Below the pieces are notes generated by a model, which made no database searches, had not been told where the DNA came from, and was given only the letters and a program-made list of their open reading frames with translations. The translations under genes were made by a program, and so were the position numbers. From Thermosporothrix hazakensis (GTDB lineage: Bacteria; Chloroflexota; Ktedonobacteria; Ktedonobacterales; Ktedonobacteraceae), in assembly GCF_003253565.1 (NCBI RefSeq), contig NZ_QKUF01000002.1:226440-290439 (forward strand): a DNA stretch of 64,000 nucleotides. Reading direction: 5' to 3'. This document shows positions 43,103-51,740 of the stretch, piece by piece; the stretch's first letter is position 1; every line of letters starts with the position of its first letter.

Positions 43103-44545
43103 TCAGGCTTGAATATGCACATTGGCATGGAGTGAATTATAACCAGTCGCAGGCTCCCAGGTATCTGAATTGGCGAGCTGAATCGAGTAGGCGGGGAGAT
43201 CGTGCAGCGTCGGGCGCGGATCTGGCAGATTCAACAATACCGCATAATCGCCGGCCTCCATCTGCCCGGGAAGCTGCACCTTGATCTGAAGCTGCTGTTG
43301 CTCGCCCGGAAACCAGCGCCGAGGGTCCTCCTGCAACGGAAAGGTATACTTGACACCGGTTCCCGTATGGCGCAGAAGCAATTCTACCTTGCGCGGATTA
43401 TACGGGCTGGCCCAACCGTCATTCTTCAAGCTGATATGCAGCGTCAGGGTTTTGCCCTTGTCCGCTTGCTTGGGGATCTCTGCCTGCGTCAGCGTGAAGC
43501 GATACCCGAGCCGCCGCTGAATCTCAGAGAAGCACCCCTGTTCCTGCCAGCGTTTCAGCACACCGGGCTCATAGCCGCCATTGAGGGCGCTCCAATGCTG
43601 GTAGGCAAACTCTTTCAGTGCGTTATCGCAGGCGATATAGGGTGTAGCCTCTTCTCCCGCATTACAGGTCTCTCCTGACTGAGGAACATAGAGATTCTCG
43701 TTGTGCAGGTATTCTTTCTGCTTTCTCAGGCTATCGTCGTCATCAGGCCAGTAGGTCCCGAAATCATCCTTTGAGGCAAGAAAGCAATCGTTGTGGGTCC
43801 CCACACGTGCCCGAGGTTGACCACTAAACGCCTGCTCGCCGGTCAGCGGTTGGTTACCGAACACATCCTGTTTATGGCGGAAGCTTCGCAAGAGCACCAT
43901 ACGATCCTCAGGTAGCACCTCAAGCCACTTCATCAGCACAGCCTTCGAGCTTTCATTCACGTTGCCAATCGAGTCGAACAGGCCATTGGTGCTGTTATGC
44001 CATTCACCCCACACACCAATAAAGCCAGCTTCCACAAAGGCAAGCACGTCGCTGTTTTGCTGAAGAGCATCCTTCAACTGGTCAAGGTGCTCCAGAATGC
44101 GTTCTTTCGGCGCGTCAGGATCAACTTTCCCTTCGTTCCAGTGTTCGCCATTATTATACTGAAAACGCAATATGGCCTTGAACCCGGCGTGCCGCACCGT
44201 CTCTAAATCATGCTGGACGCCCTGCAAAAAGGCTTCCGAGAGGGGCTGCTTGATAAAATCGGAGAGCACATAGTTGAGCTGAACAAGCGTTATTGCTTCC
44301 TTCGCCTGTACTTCCTTCAATTCCTCTTCATCAATGCCTACATCTGCATGACCAGGATAATACCCGTACAGAACATGATACAGGCCTCGTTCGGGATTCG
44401 GAATGACGGCATCACTCGCCTGATACTGCACAATCATGGTGGGAGCGAGCAACCACTGAAGCAGATTCACCGCCACAATAGCTACAGCGAGAAGCACGAG
44501 CAGCCCCGACAGCAACCACCAGAGATGCTTGCGACCTTTCATCAT
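43103..44545 (-). CDS. DUF4874/DUF4832 domain membrane-anchored protein
   Basis: 480 residues. An N-terminal membrane anchor (WWLLSGLLVLLAVAIVAV) is followed by a TIM-barrel-like domain with NPERGLYHVLYGYYPGH, FIGVWGEWHNSTNGLF and LRSFRHKQDVFG, as in DUF4874. DUF4832 comes next (RVGTHNDCFLASKDDFGTYW to YGYRFTLT-like). These domains resemble glycoside hydrolases and are thought to act on extracellular glycans, but activity is unproven. The C-terminal 120 residues form an immunoglobulin-like sandwich. It is probably tethered outside the cell. Confidence 0.85.
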   Translation of the reverse strand: MMKGRKHLWWLLSGLLVLLAVAIVAVNLLQWLLAPTMIVQYQASDAVIPNPERGLYHVLYGYYPGHADVGIDEEELKEVQAKEAITLVQLNYVLSDFIKQPLSEAFLQGVQHDLETVRHAGFKAILRFQYNNGEHWNEGKVDPDAPKERILEHLDQLKDALQQNSDVLAFVEAGFIGVWGEWHNSTNGLFDSIGNVNESSKAVLMKWLEVLPEDRMVLLRSFRHKQDVFGNQPLTGEQAFSGQPRARVGTHNDCFLASKDDFGTYWPDDDDSLRKQKEYLHNENLYVPQSGETCNAGEEATPYIACDNALKEFAYQHWSALNGGYEPGVLKRWQEQGCFSEIQRRLGYRFTLTQAEIPKQADKGKTLTLHISLKNDGWASPYNPRKVELLLRHTGTGVKYTFPLQEDPRRWFPGEQQQLQIKVQLPGQMEAGDYAVLLNLPDPRPTLHDLPAYSIQLANSDTWEPATGYNSLHANVHIQA

Positions 44546-44595
44546 TCCTGTTCACCCATTATCACAATACCTATCAAAGCACACCTCAAGCTGCT

Positions 44596-46080
44596 TTAGC
44601 GCTCCTTCCATTGCGCCGCAAGCAGATGTTTTTGCACTTTTCCCAGGGCATTACGGGGCAACTCGGCAACACATACTACCTGACGCGGCTTCTTATAACT
44701 GGCAAGCTGTTCACGGCAGAAGGCAATAATGGCGGCTTCATCGATCGTTGCGCCTGGCTTCGGTACCACAGCGGCTACTACCTGCTCACCCATATCGGGA
44801 TCAGGGACGCCAAAAACGGCCACTTCTGCAATTGCCGGGTGCGTCGCCAGCACCTCTTCTACCTCACGGGGATAAATATTATAGCCACCGCTGATAATCA
44901 GCTCACGAGCGCGCCCGGTAATCGTATAGTAGCCATCGGCACTGCACCAGCCCAGATCACCTGTCTTAAACCAGCCATCCGCGCTCAACACCTCTGCGGT
45001 CGCCTCGGGAAGGTTCCAGTACCCGACAAACACATGTGGCCCGCGCACCTCAATCTCACCAATCTCTCCGGGAGGGAGCACGGCACGGGTTTTCATATCA
45101 ACAATGCGAGCCTCCTGGCCGGGAAAGGGCTTCCCGACGGTTCCAGCACGTCGTTCGCCATAGTAGGGGTTCGTCAGGTTCATAATCGTTTCGGTCATGC
45201 CGTAGCGCTCAAGGATACGCTGCCCAAAAAGCTGCTCGAACTCGGTGAAAAGCTGCGCGCTCAACGGGGCCGAGCCAGACACATACAACCGTAACGGGTG
45301 CGGCACGCGTCCGCGCTGTCTTGCCTCCGCAAGCAGGCGACTATACATGGTCGGCACCCCGAAGAACATCGTGATGCTCTCATCCTGTTCCAGCCTGTCG
45401 AGGATCTCGGCGGCCCGAAACGAGCGATAGAGCACCGCGCTGGCACCGGTATACAGCGTTCCATGAATGCCAACCATCAGACCATGCGCATGAAATAACG
45501 GCAGCGCCAGCAACAGGCGATCACGCTCTGACCACTGCCAGGCCGTTGTTACCGCCTGTACGTTCGCCAGCAGGTTGCGCTGACAGAGCAGCGCCCCTTT
45601 CGCACGCCCGGTCGTTCCCGAGGTATAGCCAATCACAGCAGGCGCCTCAGCGGTCGGCAGCGTCAGCGATGCAGTTCCATGTGGCAGCGCATCGGTATCA
45701 ATGCGAATCACCTGACTGAGCGTCGGGACAGAGAGGCTCCGAAGCGCTTCCTCTCCCGTCTCGTTCGTCACGCAGAAGCGGACCCCGGCATCATTCAGAA
45801 TGTGACTCAACTCGCGCTGGCGATACTGGGTGTTCACCAGCACAACGATTCCGCCCGCAAGGTGCGTTCCAAGATATGCCACCACGAATTCAGGACAGGT
45901 TTCAAGGAACAGGGCAACCCTATCCCCCGGCTCTAAGCCCAGAGCGCTCAAACCTCGCGCAAAATGAGCGCTCTCCTGAAAGAGCTGCGCATACGTGATG
46001 ACACGGTCATGAAAGAAAAGGGCCAGGCGTTCCGGCTGCTGTTGCGCATGATGTGCTACCACCTCGACAAGTGATTGCAT
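44596..46080 (-). CDS. AMP-forming acyl-CoA synthetase (malonyl-CoA/long-chain type)
   Basis: 494 residues from ATG 46080, with GAGGAG upstream. It is an ANL-family enzyme: the P-loop motif YTSGTTGRAKGALL, the A5 motif ERYGMTET, A7 TGDLGWCSADGY and the catalytic lysine near the C-terminus in PRNALGKVQKH. It activates a carboxylic acid to the acyl-adenylate and then the CoA thioester. Overall form resembles malonyl-CoA synthetases (MatB) and short acyl-CoA ligases; the acid is not certain. The cupin gene 54 bp upstream is on the same strand. Confidence 0.87.
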   Translation of the reverse strand: MQSLVEVVAHHAQQQPERLALFFHDRVITYAQLFQESAHFARGLSALGLEPGDRVALFLETCPEFVVAYLGTHLAGGIVVLVNTQYRQRELSHILNDAGVRFCVTNETGEEALRSLSVPTLSQVIRIDTDALPHGTASLTLPTAEAPAVIGYTSGTTGRAKGALLCQRNLLANVQAVTTAWQWSERDRLLLALPLFHAHGLMVGIHGTLYTGASAVLYRSFRAAEILDRLEQDESITMFFGVPTMYSRLLAEARQRGRVPHPLRLYVSGSAPLSAQLFTEFEQLFGQRILERYGMTETIMNLTNPYYGERRAGTVGKPFPGQEARIVDMKTRAVLPPGEIGEIEVRGPHVFVGYWNLPEATAEVLSADGWFKTGDLGWCSADGYYTITGRARELIISGGYNIYPREVEEVLATHPAIAEVAVFGVPDPDMGEQVVAAVVPKPGATIDEAAIIAFCREQLASYKKPRQVVCVAELPRNALGKVQKHLLAAQWKER

Positions 46081-46134
46081 CCTCCGCTCCTCACAGTGCC
46101 TGCCGCTCAGAATACAAGCAGGCAACGCTTCGCT

Positions 46135-46497
46135 TTACTCATCGATCAATTGCGTGCGCTCCGGTCGAAACGCGGGTATGCACAGTGACCAGTATTCACA
46201 CTCCTCATCGGCCTTCGCGTTGCTATAGGTAACTAATGTTCCCTCACCAACCAGACAGGTTTCACCCGGAGCAACCTCTATCTGCTCGCCCTCGGCGCTG
46301 ATCGCCAGCACACCACGCACCACAATCACCAGCTCATCAAAAGCCGCGATCTGGGCAGGCTCCCGCCATCCCGCCGGAGCGATCATATGAGCCAGGCTGA
46401 AATCATCCTGCCTGGTGCTGATTACGCCAAAATGTTCGTCTATCATTTTTCCATCTTCACGCGGGAAAATCGTCCCGCTGGTTACTTTACGAATCAT
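46135..46497 (-). CDS. cupin-domain protein
   Basis: 120 residues with a single cupin barrel. FDELVIVVRGVLAISAEGE and VAPGETCLVGEGTLVTYSN correspond to cupin motifs 1 and 2, although the usual metal-binding histidines are largely replaced (the motif 1 start ELVIVVRG has none). It may bind a ligand or act without metal, as in EutQ-like proteins. It is probably cotranscribed with the acyl-CoA synthetase, suggesting a small-molecule pathway. Function unknown. Confidence 0.78.
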   Translation of the reverse strand: MIRKVTSGTIFPREDGKMIDEHFGVISTRQDDFSLAHMIAPAGWREPAQIAAFDELVIVVRGVLAISAEGEQIEVAPGETCLVGEGTLVTYSNAKADEECEYWSLCIPAFRPERTQLIDE

Positions 46498-46753
46498 ATG
46501 CTCAGTCCCTGTTCTTTGCTTTTCGCTGCATATCGGAATGAAGCAAAGCCGACGGGAATCGGCCCGCTATTTCGTTATCCTACCCCGATCATTTTAAATC
46601 TGTCAATATATCCTCACTCTCTCATAGCCGTTTTTTCGCACGCCGCTGATCCTTGCCAGCGCATTTCCCCCTCTTCGCACGCGTGCCGCACTCTTTCTTC
46701 ACCTTACCAAAATAGGGTATACTGGCTACGTACTTTTTCTACAGGGAGGTAAT

Positions 46754-47305
46754 ATGTATCAGCCACCGCAGAAAACAGGCTCAGCGGGCATCATCCTGCT
46801 ATGTGGGAGTATCGCGGGCCTTGTCACAGCGATCGTCTCTGATGTGCTTCAGCGCATCATCGGTCCCCTTCTTCTCACAATCGAGCTCAGTCGGTCGGCT
46901 GCACTGAGCAGCTTTATGGGGCAAATGGTCAATGCAGGCGTCGATCTTGTGCTGATCTTCATTGGCGCATTTGTCGCTGCCATTCTGGCTTCAGGCAGAA
47001 CGCAGAAAACAAGCACCGGACTGCTGACCGGACTTTGTACGGGCATAGTCTATTTCCTGATAAGCCTTCTTATTACGCTCTTTTTCTTCTTCACGCAGAC
47101 GCTACCGCTGCTTTCAAATATCCCGAGCGGGATCACCACACAACTCCTCATCAACATAGCTGTCGGGCTACTCATCACCGCGGTCATTGCCCTGTTGTTT
47201 GGCTCGCTTTTCGGCCTGCTTGGAGGTGTCATCGGGGGAAAAAAGAAGCCTCAATATCCGCCTGTCTCTCATCCAAACCAGCCGCCCTATCAACCGCCTC
47301 GCTAA
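46754..47305 (+). CDS. four-helix membrane protein of unknown function
   Basis: 183 residues. There are about four membrane helices (14-36, 58-82, 95-118, 134-160) with a short cytoplasmic tail rich in Pro and Tyr (PQYPPVSHPNQPPYQPP). GGGAGGTAATATG gives a strong ribosome site. A TATACT (about 46717-46722) upstream is a likely -10 element. The Gly-rich last helix (LFGLLGGVIGGKKK) is notable. No family was recognised. Confidence 0.72.
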   Translation: MYQPPQKTGSAGIILLCGSIAGLVTAIVSDVLQRIIGPLLLTIELSRSAALSSFMGQMVNAGVDLVLIFIGAFVAAILASGRTQKTSTGLLTGLCTGIVYFLISLLITLFFFFTQTLPLLSNIPSGITTQLLINIAVGLLITAVIALLFGSLFGLLGGVIGGKKKPQYPPVSHPNQPPYQPPR

Positions 47306-47325
47306 GGTATCTCGCTACATACAAC

Positions 47326-47363
47326 AGCCGTTCCCCCGTTTTTCGGCCAGGGGAACGGCTTTC
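47326..47363 (+). terminator. terminator after the four-helix membrane protein
   Basis: The 11-bp perfect stem AGCCGTTCCCC/GGGGAACGGCT (47326-47336, 47350-47360) with a 13-nt loop sits between convergent genes and is followed by TTCTG. Confidence 0.8.
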
Positions 47364-47369
47364 TGTAGC

Positions 47370-47963
47370 CTAGTATTCGCCATCCTTCACATAGGGATAG
47401 CTCCATAATGCGACCTGTAACAATACCGATTTCATCCACGCCTCATACATTTTCTCAACGTCGGCAGGGGAGTGACCCTTGCGCGCCAGAAACGGCTTGA
47501 GCGTTGAAACGATCGGGTATACGGTCGGAATCAGATAGCGAAAACTGACATACTCCACCGCATCGACGTGGTCTGTCTCGTTCTTGGCTTCTTTGCAGTG
47601 ACGCCGCCCGATCTCATATTGATAGTCAAGCCACTCCTGATCGTACTCAGCGCGGGCGGTATCGAGAATCCAGCGTCCAAAACGCTTACGCACCGCGGCG
47701 AGATACTTGGGTTCTGGCTTGCCCGTCCCCTTCTGATCAAAGGCATGACGCAACTGTGGCTGTGCAGCAAAGAAGTTATACCAGACATCAAGAATTGCCT
47801 CAACCTGATCGGACAGTACGTCATACGACATTTTGAGATAGCGTATGTCCTCATCGGTGAACATGGCTGCCGCTTTCATCTCCTGAAAGTCCTGCAAGCT
47901 CACGGGCGACCGCAACACGGTGCCAGTTCCATACGTATACCCCGGGATCTGCGATTGTGTCAT
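47370..47963 (-). CDS. protoglobin-family heme protein
   Basis: 197 residues. PGYTYGTG near the N-terminus, FTDEDIRYLKMSYDVLSDQV, the ILDVWYNFF helix and the proximal histidine H122 in YEIGRRHCKEAKN match archaeal/bacterial protoglobins. They bind O2, CO or NO on heme b in the cytoplasm and serve in gas sensing or detoxification. The start at 47963 has AAGGAGGG seven bases upstream; the 13-residue extension is rejected. It is a stand-alone globin without a fused signalling domain. Confidence 0.87.
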   Translation of the reverse strand: MTQSQIPGYTYGTGTVLRSPVSLQDFQEMKAAAMFTDEDIRYLKMSYDVLSDQVEAILDVWYNFFAAQPQLRHAFDQKGTGKPEPKYLAAVRKRFGRWILDTARAEYDQEWLDYQYEIGRRHCKEAKNETDHVDAVEYVSFRYLIPTVYPIVSTLKPFLARKGHSPADVEKMYEAWMKSVLLQVALWSYPYVKDGEY

Positions 47964-48093
47964 CTCTTCCCTCCTTGTCTGGCCCTTAAACAGAGCCTTC
48001 AAGTAGCTTACTATGAGGAATACCGATTATCAGTATACCGAAGGGAAGAAGCCACAAGCGAGCACATAGAAATAGAGGAATACGACTCTCAAC

Positions 48094-48126
48094 AAAAAAG
48101 CGGCCCCGCCCGAAGGCAGAAGCCGC
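48094..48126 (-). terminator. terminator after the second siderophore-binding gene
   Basis: On the minus strand a hairpin with outer GCGGC/GCCGC stem and inner GC-rich pairs is followed by TTTTTT, right after the stop at 48145. Confidence 0.8.
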
Positions 48127-48144
48127 GCTTTCATTCCGAACAGG

Positions 48145-49131
48145 CTACTTCACCAGATAGGTGTACAGATCGTCAATAATCTTATTCGCTGCACCCATGC
48201 TCATGCCAAGCGCCCAGATGTCGTCAGAGACCTCATACACACGTCCGTTCTTCACGGCGTTGAGCTCTTTCCACTGTGGCTGGCTGGTCAGTTCCTTGAG
48301 CTTCTGATCACTGCCATAATGCATGGTGAAGATCACATCGCCATCCATATCTTTGATACGCTCAAATGAGGTCATCTCGATAAACTTTTTGGGGCTGTCC
48401 TGAATCTTTGTCCGTGGAAGTCCGGCATCTTTTAGCACAATACCCAGGAAAACGCCATTGAGATACAGACGCACACGGTCGGGCATTGTACGCACCACCG
48501 ACACATGCGTCTTCTCAAGCTTATCGCCCATCTTCTGCTTGAAATCAGCCAGACGCTTATTGTAGGCATCCATCAGCTTGTTGTACTCATCCATGCGGTT
48601 CAAAGCGTCGGCGAAGAGCTTGAGGTTCTCTTTCCAGGTTGGGCCGACGTTCTCCGAGAAGACGGTTGGCGCGATCTGTGAAAGCTGATCGTACAGCTTC
48701 TCGTGGCGGAACTTGTTGCTCAAAATAAGATCGGGGTTCAGGGACATAATCTTCTCAAGGTTTGGCTGAGAAAGCGTGCCCACGCTGGTAATACCTTTTG
48801 TCTGATCACCCAGATAGGAAAGGAAGGTCTGATCTTTTGATTGCGGGGATGTCACAGCGCCAACCGGCTTGATACCCAGCGAAATAGCGGCGTCCAGCTC
48901 GCCCGTGTCCAGCACAACCACACGCTTCGGATGCGCCGGAACCTTCGTCTCTCCCATTGCATGCTTGATGACACGTGTACCGCCATCATCATTCGCGGTC
49001 TTGTTCGTATTGGTTGAAGCACTCTGTCCTCCACAGGCGCTCAACACCACAGTAAAAAGCAGCAACAACAGCAATCCCGCGCCCAGGCGAGAGCGTCTCC
49101 GTATCTGTTTTGTCGCAACACGTTCTAACAT
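48145..49131 (-). CDS. siderophore-type substrate-binding lipoprotein (orphan)
   Basis: 328 residues from ATG 49131, with GGGAG upstream; the longer frame to 49212 is rejected. The signal ends in the lipobox LSACGG. The mature part has KVPAHPKRVVVLDTGELDAAISLGIKP-type opening strands, LEKIMSLNPDLILSNKFRHEK and SFERIKDMDGDVIFTMHYG, as in iron-siderophore binding proteins (FepB/FatB class). No permease or ATPase lies nearby, so it must use another importer, perhaps the one at 24-28 kb. Its promoter carries an iron box. Confidence 0.9.
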   Translation of the reverse strand: MLERVATKQIRRRSRLGAGLLLLLLFTVVLSACGGQSASTNTNKTANDDGGTRVIKHAMGETKVPAHPKRVVVLDTGELDAAISLGIKPVGAVTSPQSKDQTFLSYLGDQTKGITSVGTLSQPNLEKIMSLNPDLILSNKFRHEKLYDQLSQIAPTVFSENVGPTWKENLKLFADALNRMDEYNKLMDAYNKRLADFKQKMGDKLEKTHVSVVRTMPDRVRLYLNGVFLGIVLKDAGLPRTKIQDSPKKFIEMTSFERIKDMDGDVIFTMHYGSDQKLKELTSQPQWKELNAVKNGRVYEVSDDIWALGMSMGAANKIIDDLYTYLVK

Positions 49132-49434
49132 GCCATTCTCCCAGATAACAAAATTTCGATGTTCTATGCGTTCACTACATGTCGTACGTCCATTGCATGC
49201 AGCCTGTCCCATGCTCTTTCCTCACTTCACGGCACCGCTTGACAGGTACATTCAAGAGTACAACCGGTCATAGAGCATTCTCTTTCAGAACATGAGAGAG
49301 TTGCCCATGACGCACCGTCCTGTTCTCCCTGCAACTCTCTCCCACTACATGTATCAACAGGCCCTACAGGCAGGCTTACAGGAGAACCAGCAGCTTCGTG
49401 CTGACTTCCACCTAAACCCTACTGTTGCACTCGG

Positions 49435-49463
49435 ATATTAGCACAACCTAAGCACTTCGTCAA
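49435..49463 (-). promoter_or_regulatory. promoter with overlapping DtxR/IdeR-like iron box
   Basis: On the minus strand TTGACG (49458-49463) and TAATAT (49435-49440) are 17 bp apart. The spacer and -10 contain TTAGGTTGTGCTAATATC, 13 of 19 matches to the IdeR/DtxR consensus and 16 of 18 bases identical to the operator at 27983-28000. Repression by an iron-loaded DtxR-type protein is inferred. The leader to the ATG is about 300 nt. Confidence 0.72.
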
Positions 49464-49511
49464 GATAACCCCGTCTCGTTTTTCCCGAGGAACTGCTACC
49501 CAAAAATAAGA

Positions 49512-49555
49512 AGGCATTGCCACCTTGTGCCGTCACACACAAGAGCAATGCCTTC
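49512..49555 (-). terminator. long hairpin terminator
   Basis: The stem GAAGGCATTGC/GCAATGCCTTC with an inner CTTGTG/CACAAG stem is followed on the minus strand by TTATTTTTG. It would end leftward transcription from the nuclease gene before the siderophore-binding promoter. Confidence 0.7.
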
Positions 49556-49743
49556 CCCAAGAAACGCTACAGCGCCAAAAGCCAGTTATCGATGAAATAA
49601 CCAGAAAAAATCCGTAAGCAGAAGTGAGCGTGCCCGCAGTATCAGATTGTTGATATTGTTGATTGACTTAGTCATCTTTCTCTCTCTATTATGTACCATA
49701 AAAACAAACGCTTTGTCAATGGGAGAAAAGCTGAATTTCTCAA

Positions 49744-50265
49744 TTATGAGAGAGATTCAAAATGTTCAAACCGGGTTGAACGGGCCTCTACATAGGCCCG
49801 CATCAATTTTTCCGTGGGGCGCCAATCTGCGTCAGCAAAAACCTCGCGCTGGTGCGCATCGCGATAATGCGTCACAGGTTGCTCTGGTGCCACAAACAGC
49901 AGCGCACCACAAAACTCACACTCGTGTAGCATCAGTCGCCGGCTCTGATAGGCATCATAGATCACGTAAGCTCCGACATTACCGGCAAAGATATAGACAG
50001 GGGAGCGGCTTTCTTCAGCCAGCAGCCGGGCCTTCAGCTTCTCCTTCGGCTTTGGCTTATCCGGCTTGATCTCCACCCAGATTTCATAATCAGGCAGCCA
50101 GAAATCAGGCTTGTAGAGCATACCATTCTTCAGCGTAAAACCGCCCATCTCGTAGCGATAGCGAATCCCCACCAGATCAAAGAACAGAGCCCAACGCGCC
50201 TCCAGACGGCTCCGAAAGCTATTCCCCTTATACTCTGTTTCTCTCGGCTGCATCGAGTACTTCAT
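49744..50265 (-). CDS. PD-(D/E)xK nuclease-like protein
   Basis: 173 residues. YKGNSFRSRLEARWALFFD near the start and KPDFWLPDYEIWVEIKP form a PD-x(n)-ExK nuclease-like core (PD, then E-I-K). This family fragment occurs in phage and bacterial proteins as a stand-alone nuclease-like domain. After it there is a CEFCG motif that may bind metal. ATG 50265 with GGAG eight bases upstream is preferred to the ATG at 50280. Role unknown; DNA repair, restriction or mobile-element origin are all possible. Confidence 0.75.
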   Translation of the reverse strand: MKYSMQPRETEYKGNSFRSRLEARWALFFDLVGIRYRYEMGGFTLKNGMLYKPDFWLPDYEIWVEIKPDKPKPKEKLKARLLAEESRSPVYIFAGNVGAYVIYDAYQSRRLMLHECEFCGALLFVAPEQPVTHYRDAHQREVFADADWRPTEKLMRAYVEARSTRFEHFESLS

Positions 50266-50317
50266 TTCCTGTCTCCTCAAAAAAGCCGCATACCGACAGC
50301 CCGACTACACAAGCATA

Positions 50318-50356
50318 GCGGGTACAAAAAAGCAGGCCGAGCAAGCGCCCGGCCCG
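50318..50356 (-). terminator. terminator after the ABM monooxygenase
   Basis: On the minus strand GGCCG...CGGCC encloses a short loop and is followed by TGCTTTTTT, just past the stop at 50365. Confidence 0.75.
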
Positions 50357-50364
50357 CCGACGCT

Positions 50365-50652
50365 TTATGCAAGCACTTCGCATTCATAGTAGGAGACCAG
50401 ATCGTGGCCGTGGCCTTTCGACTCGGTCCCTTCGTGATGCCGCTTGAAGAGCTCATCATTCAGATATTCGTCGAGAGCCTCTTTTGTAGTCCAGCGCGAG
50501 ACCGCCTGAATGCTGCCATCAGGGGACTTCCACAATTCCAGACCCAGGAAGCCACTGAAGCGCTTCATGCCCGGCAGCGCCTTCTTAAAGCCCTCCGCAA
50601 CCGCCTGCTCATGCCCGGCAGGCACAGGGATCTTATTCACTGCAATATACAT
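50365..50652 (-). CDS. antibiotic biosynthesis monooxygenase (ABM/HmoA-like)
   Basis: 95 residues of the dimeric alpha+beta ABM fold: YIAVNKIPVPAGHEQAVAEGF, PGFKR-like MKRFSGFLGLELWKSPDG, then AVSRWTTKEALDEYL. Close relatives include heme-degrading HmoA/IsdG proteins and quinol monooxygenases. A histidine in the ABM helix region (FKRHHEG) might bind heme, but the ligand cannot be told. AAAGGGAAG precedes the ATG. The nearby iron-binding protein makes a heme/iron role attractive but unproven. Confidence 0.83.
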   Translation of the reverse strand: MYIAVNKIPVPAGHEQAVAEGFKKALPGMKRFSGFLGLELWKSPDGSIQAVSRWTTKEALDEYLNDELFKRHHEGTESKGHGHDLVSYYECEVLA

Positions 50653-50767
50653 TGTTGTTCTTCCCTTTCATGTGAGATTCGTTGAACCTGACGAATCGGG
50701 CCCAACATCCTCTTATATGATAGCACTATTTGGGCCAGTACATCCGCCGGTACTTCTTTTCTTCTCT

Positions 50768-50813
50768 TTACGTGTACGTATACGATTACGTGTACGTGTA
50801 CGTCAACGTCGAC
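50768..50813. repeat. short ACGTGT/ACGTAT tandem repeat
   Basis: About 45 bp of alternating TACGTG/TACGTA units, palindromic in part. It overlaps the 3' end of the broken phosphotransferase gene, which therefore ends with the residues TLTYTYT. Confidence 0.6.
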
Positions 50814-51633
50814 AGAATGGCGTACCCTCGATGTAGAAAGCGCTCCACTGTCAGCCGATCATAGAAGCGAATCGACCAATCAACCTGACGCAGAATCATA
50901 TGCGCCACATAGACGCTGAGCGCCGGGACCGATAAACGCTCAAGCAGCACCCGCCACAGCAGCGCCCGGAGCCGCTCATCATCATAGAGAAAGAAGAGCA
51001 ACGTGACCAGATCAAACGCCGCATCTCCGATACAGGCACCATCCCAGTCGATCACGCCACTGATCTCAAGGCCGGGTGAAAGTCAAAATGCACAATATCG
51101 TTTTTCACGGGAGTAGAAATAGCGCCCTGATGTTGCCTGACAAGCCGCTGGAGCTGTCTCAGCAGAGCAGCGGTTTCCTCCAAGTGGTGCAATAAAGAAG
51201 CATGCTCACAATAGCCCTGCCCACCAAAGAGCACCGTCTGCACAACCTCCCGAGGCCAATCGCGCGCCCCTTCAGGAGCACGACCAACCTGCAACGTGTT
51301 CAATTCCAGCAAACTGAGTAGCTGCGCTGCCGTTAAGGTCGCTGATGGGGCTCCGGGAAGCGCTCGCTGTATCAGATATGCGCCCTCATCTGTCTCCCCC
51401 CAGACCTCATACGCAGGAACCGGATAGCCCGTTGACCGCAACCGTTCAAGCAATTCGCGTCGAGCAAGCACCTGTACAAGGCGGTCACGTGTTGCGTACC
51501 ACTTCAGCACAAATGCATCACCAGCGGCATCGACCAGGGCATAGGCTCCCTGTTGATAGCGGGTTTTCAGCCTGAAGGTTCGCCGCTGTCTCTCATTGAG
51601 CACCTGGAGAAGCGATTCAAGTCGCACAAACAC
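50786..51633 (-). pseudogene. frameshifted aminoglycoside phosphotransferase-like gene
   Basis: The frame 51052-51633 gives a kinase-like N-lobe with AYALVDAAGDAFVLKWYA (ATP site lysine) and continues to DIVHFDFHP, the Brenner-motif start H-x-D-x-x-x-x-N. It then breaks to ALRSVA and a stop. The next frame, 50786-51055, picks up directly with ISGVIDWDGACIGDAAFDLV, which carries the metal-binding DWD. About 7 bp, including the expected asparagine (HPGN) codon, appear to be lost around 51070. The intact gene would encode an APH/choline kinase-type enzyme that phosphorylates a small molecule. It is inactive unless the frameshift is an assembly error. Confidence 0.83.
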
Positions 51634-51680
51634 CTCCTTTCAAGGGTTCTCACCAGTTCTTCGTATACGCGTCCGGACAG

Positions 51681-51710
51681 AAAAAAGCGAGGCAACCCGA
51701 AGGTCGCCTC
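51681..51710 (-). terminator. terminator of the lanthipeptide operon
   Basis: On the minus strand GAGGCGACC-ttc-GGGTTGCCTC is followed by GCTTTTTT, 31 bp after the stop of lanM. Confidence 0.82.
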
Positions 51711-51740
51711 ACCTGGCAGGTTACCTCGGCAGAACCTGCA

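Larger units (their letters stand above)
49132..49743. other. 612-bp intergenic region with promoter, iron box and terminator
   Basis: It contains the long leader of the siderophore-binding gene, its promoter/iron box (49435-49463) and a long hairpin (49512-49554) whose minus-strand T run could terminate the nuclease gene at 49744. No further gene was found. Confidence 0.6.
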
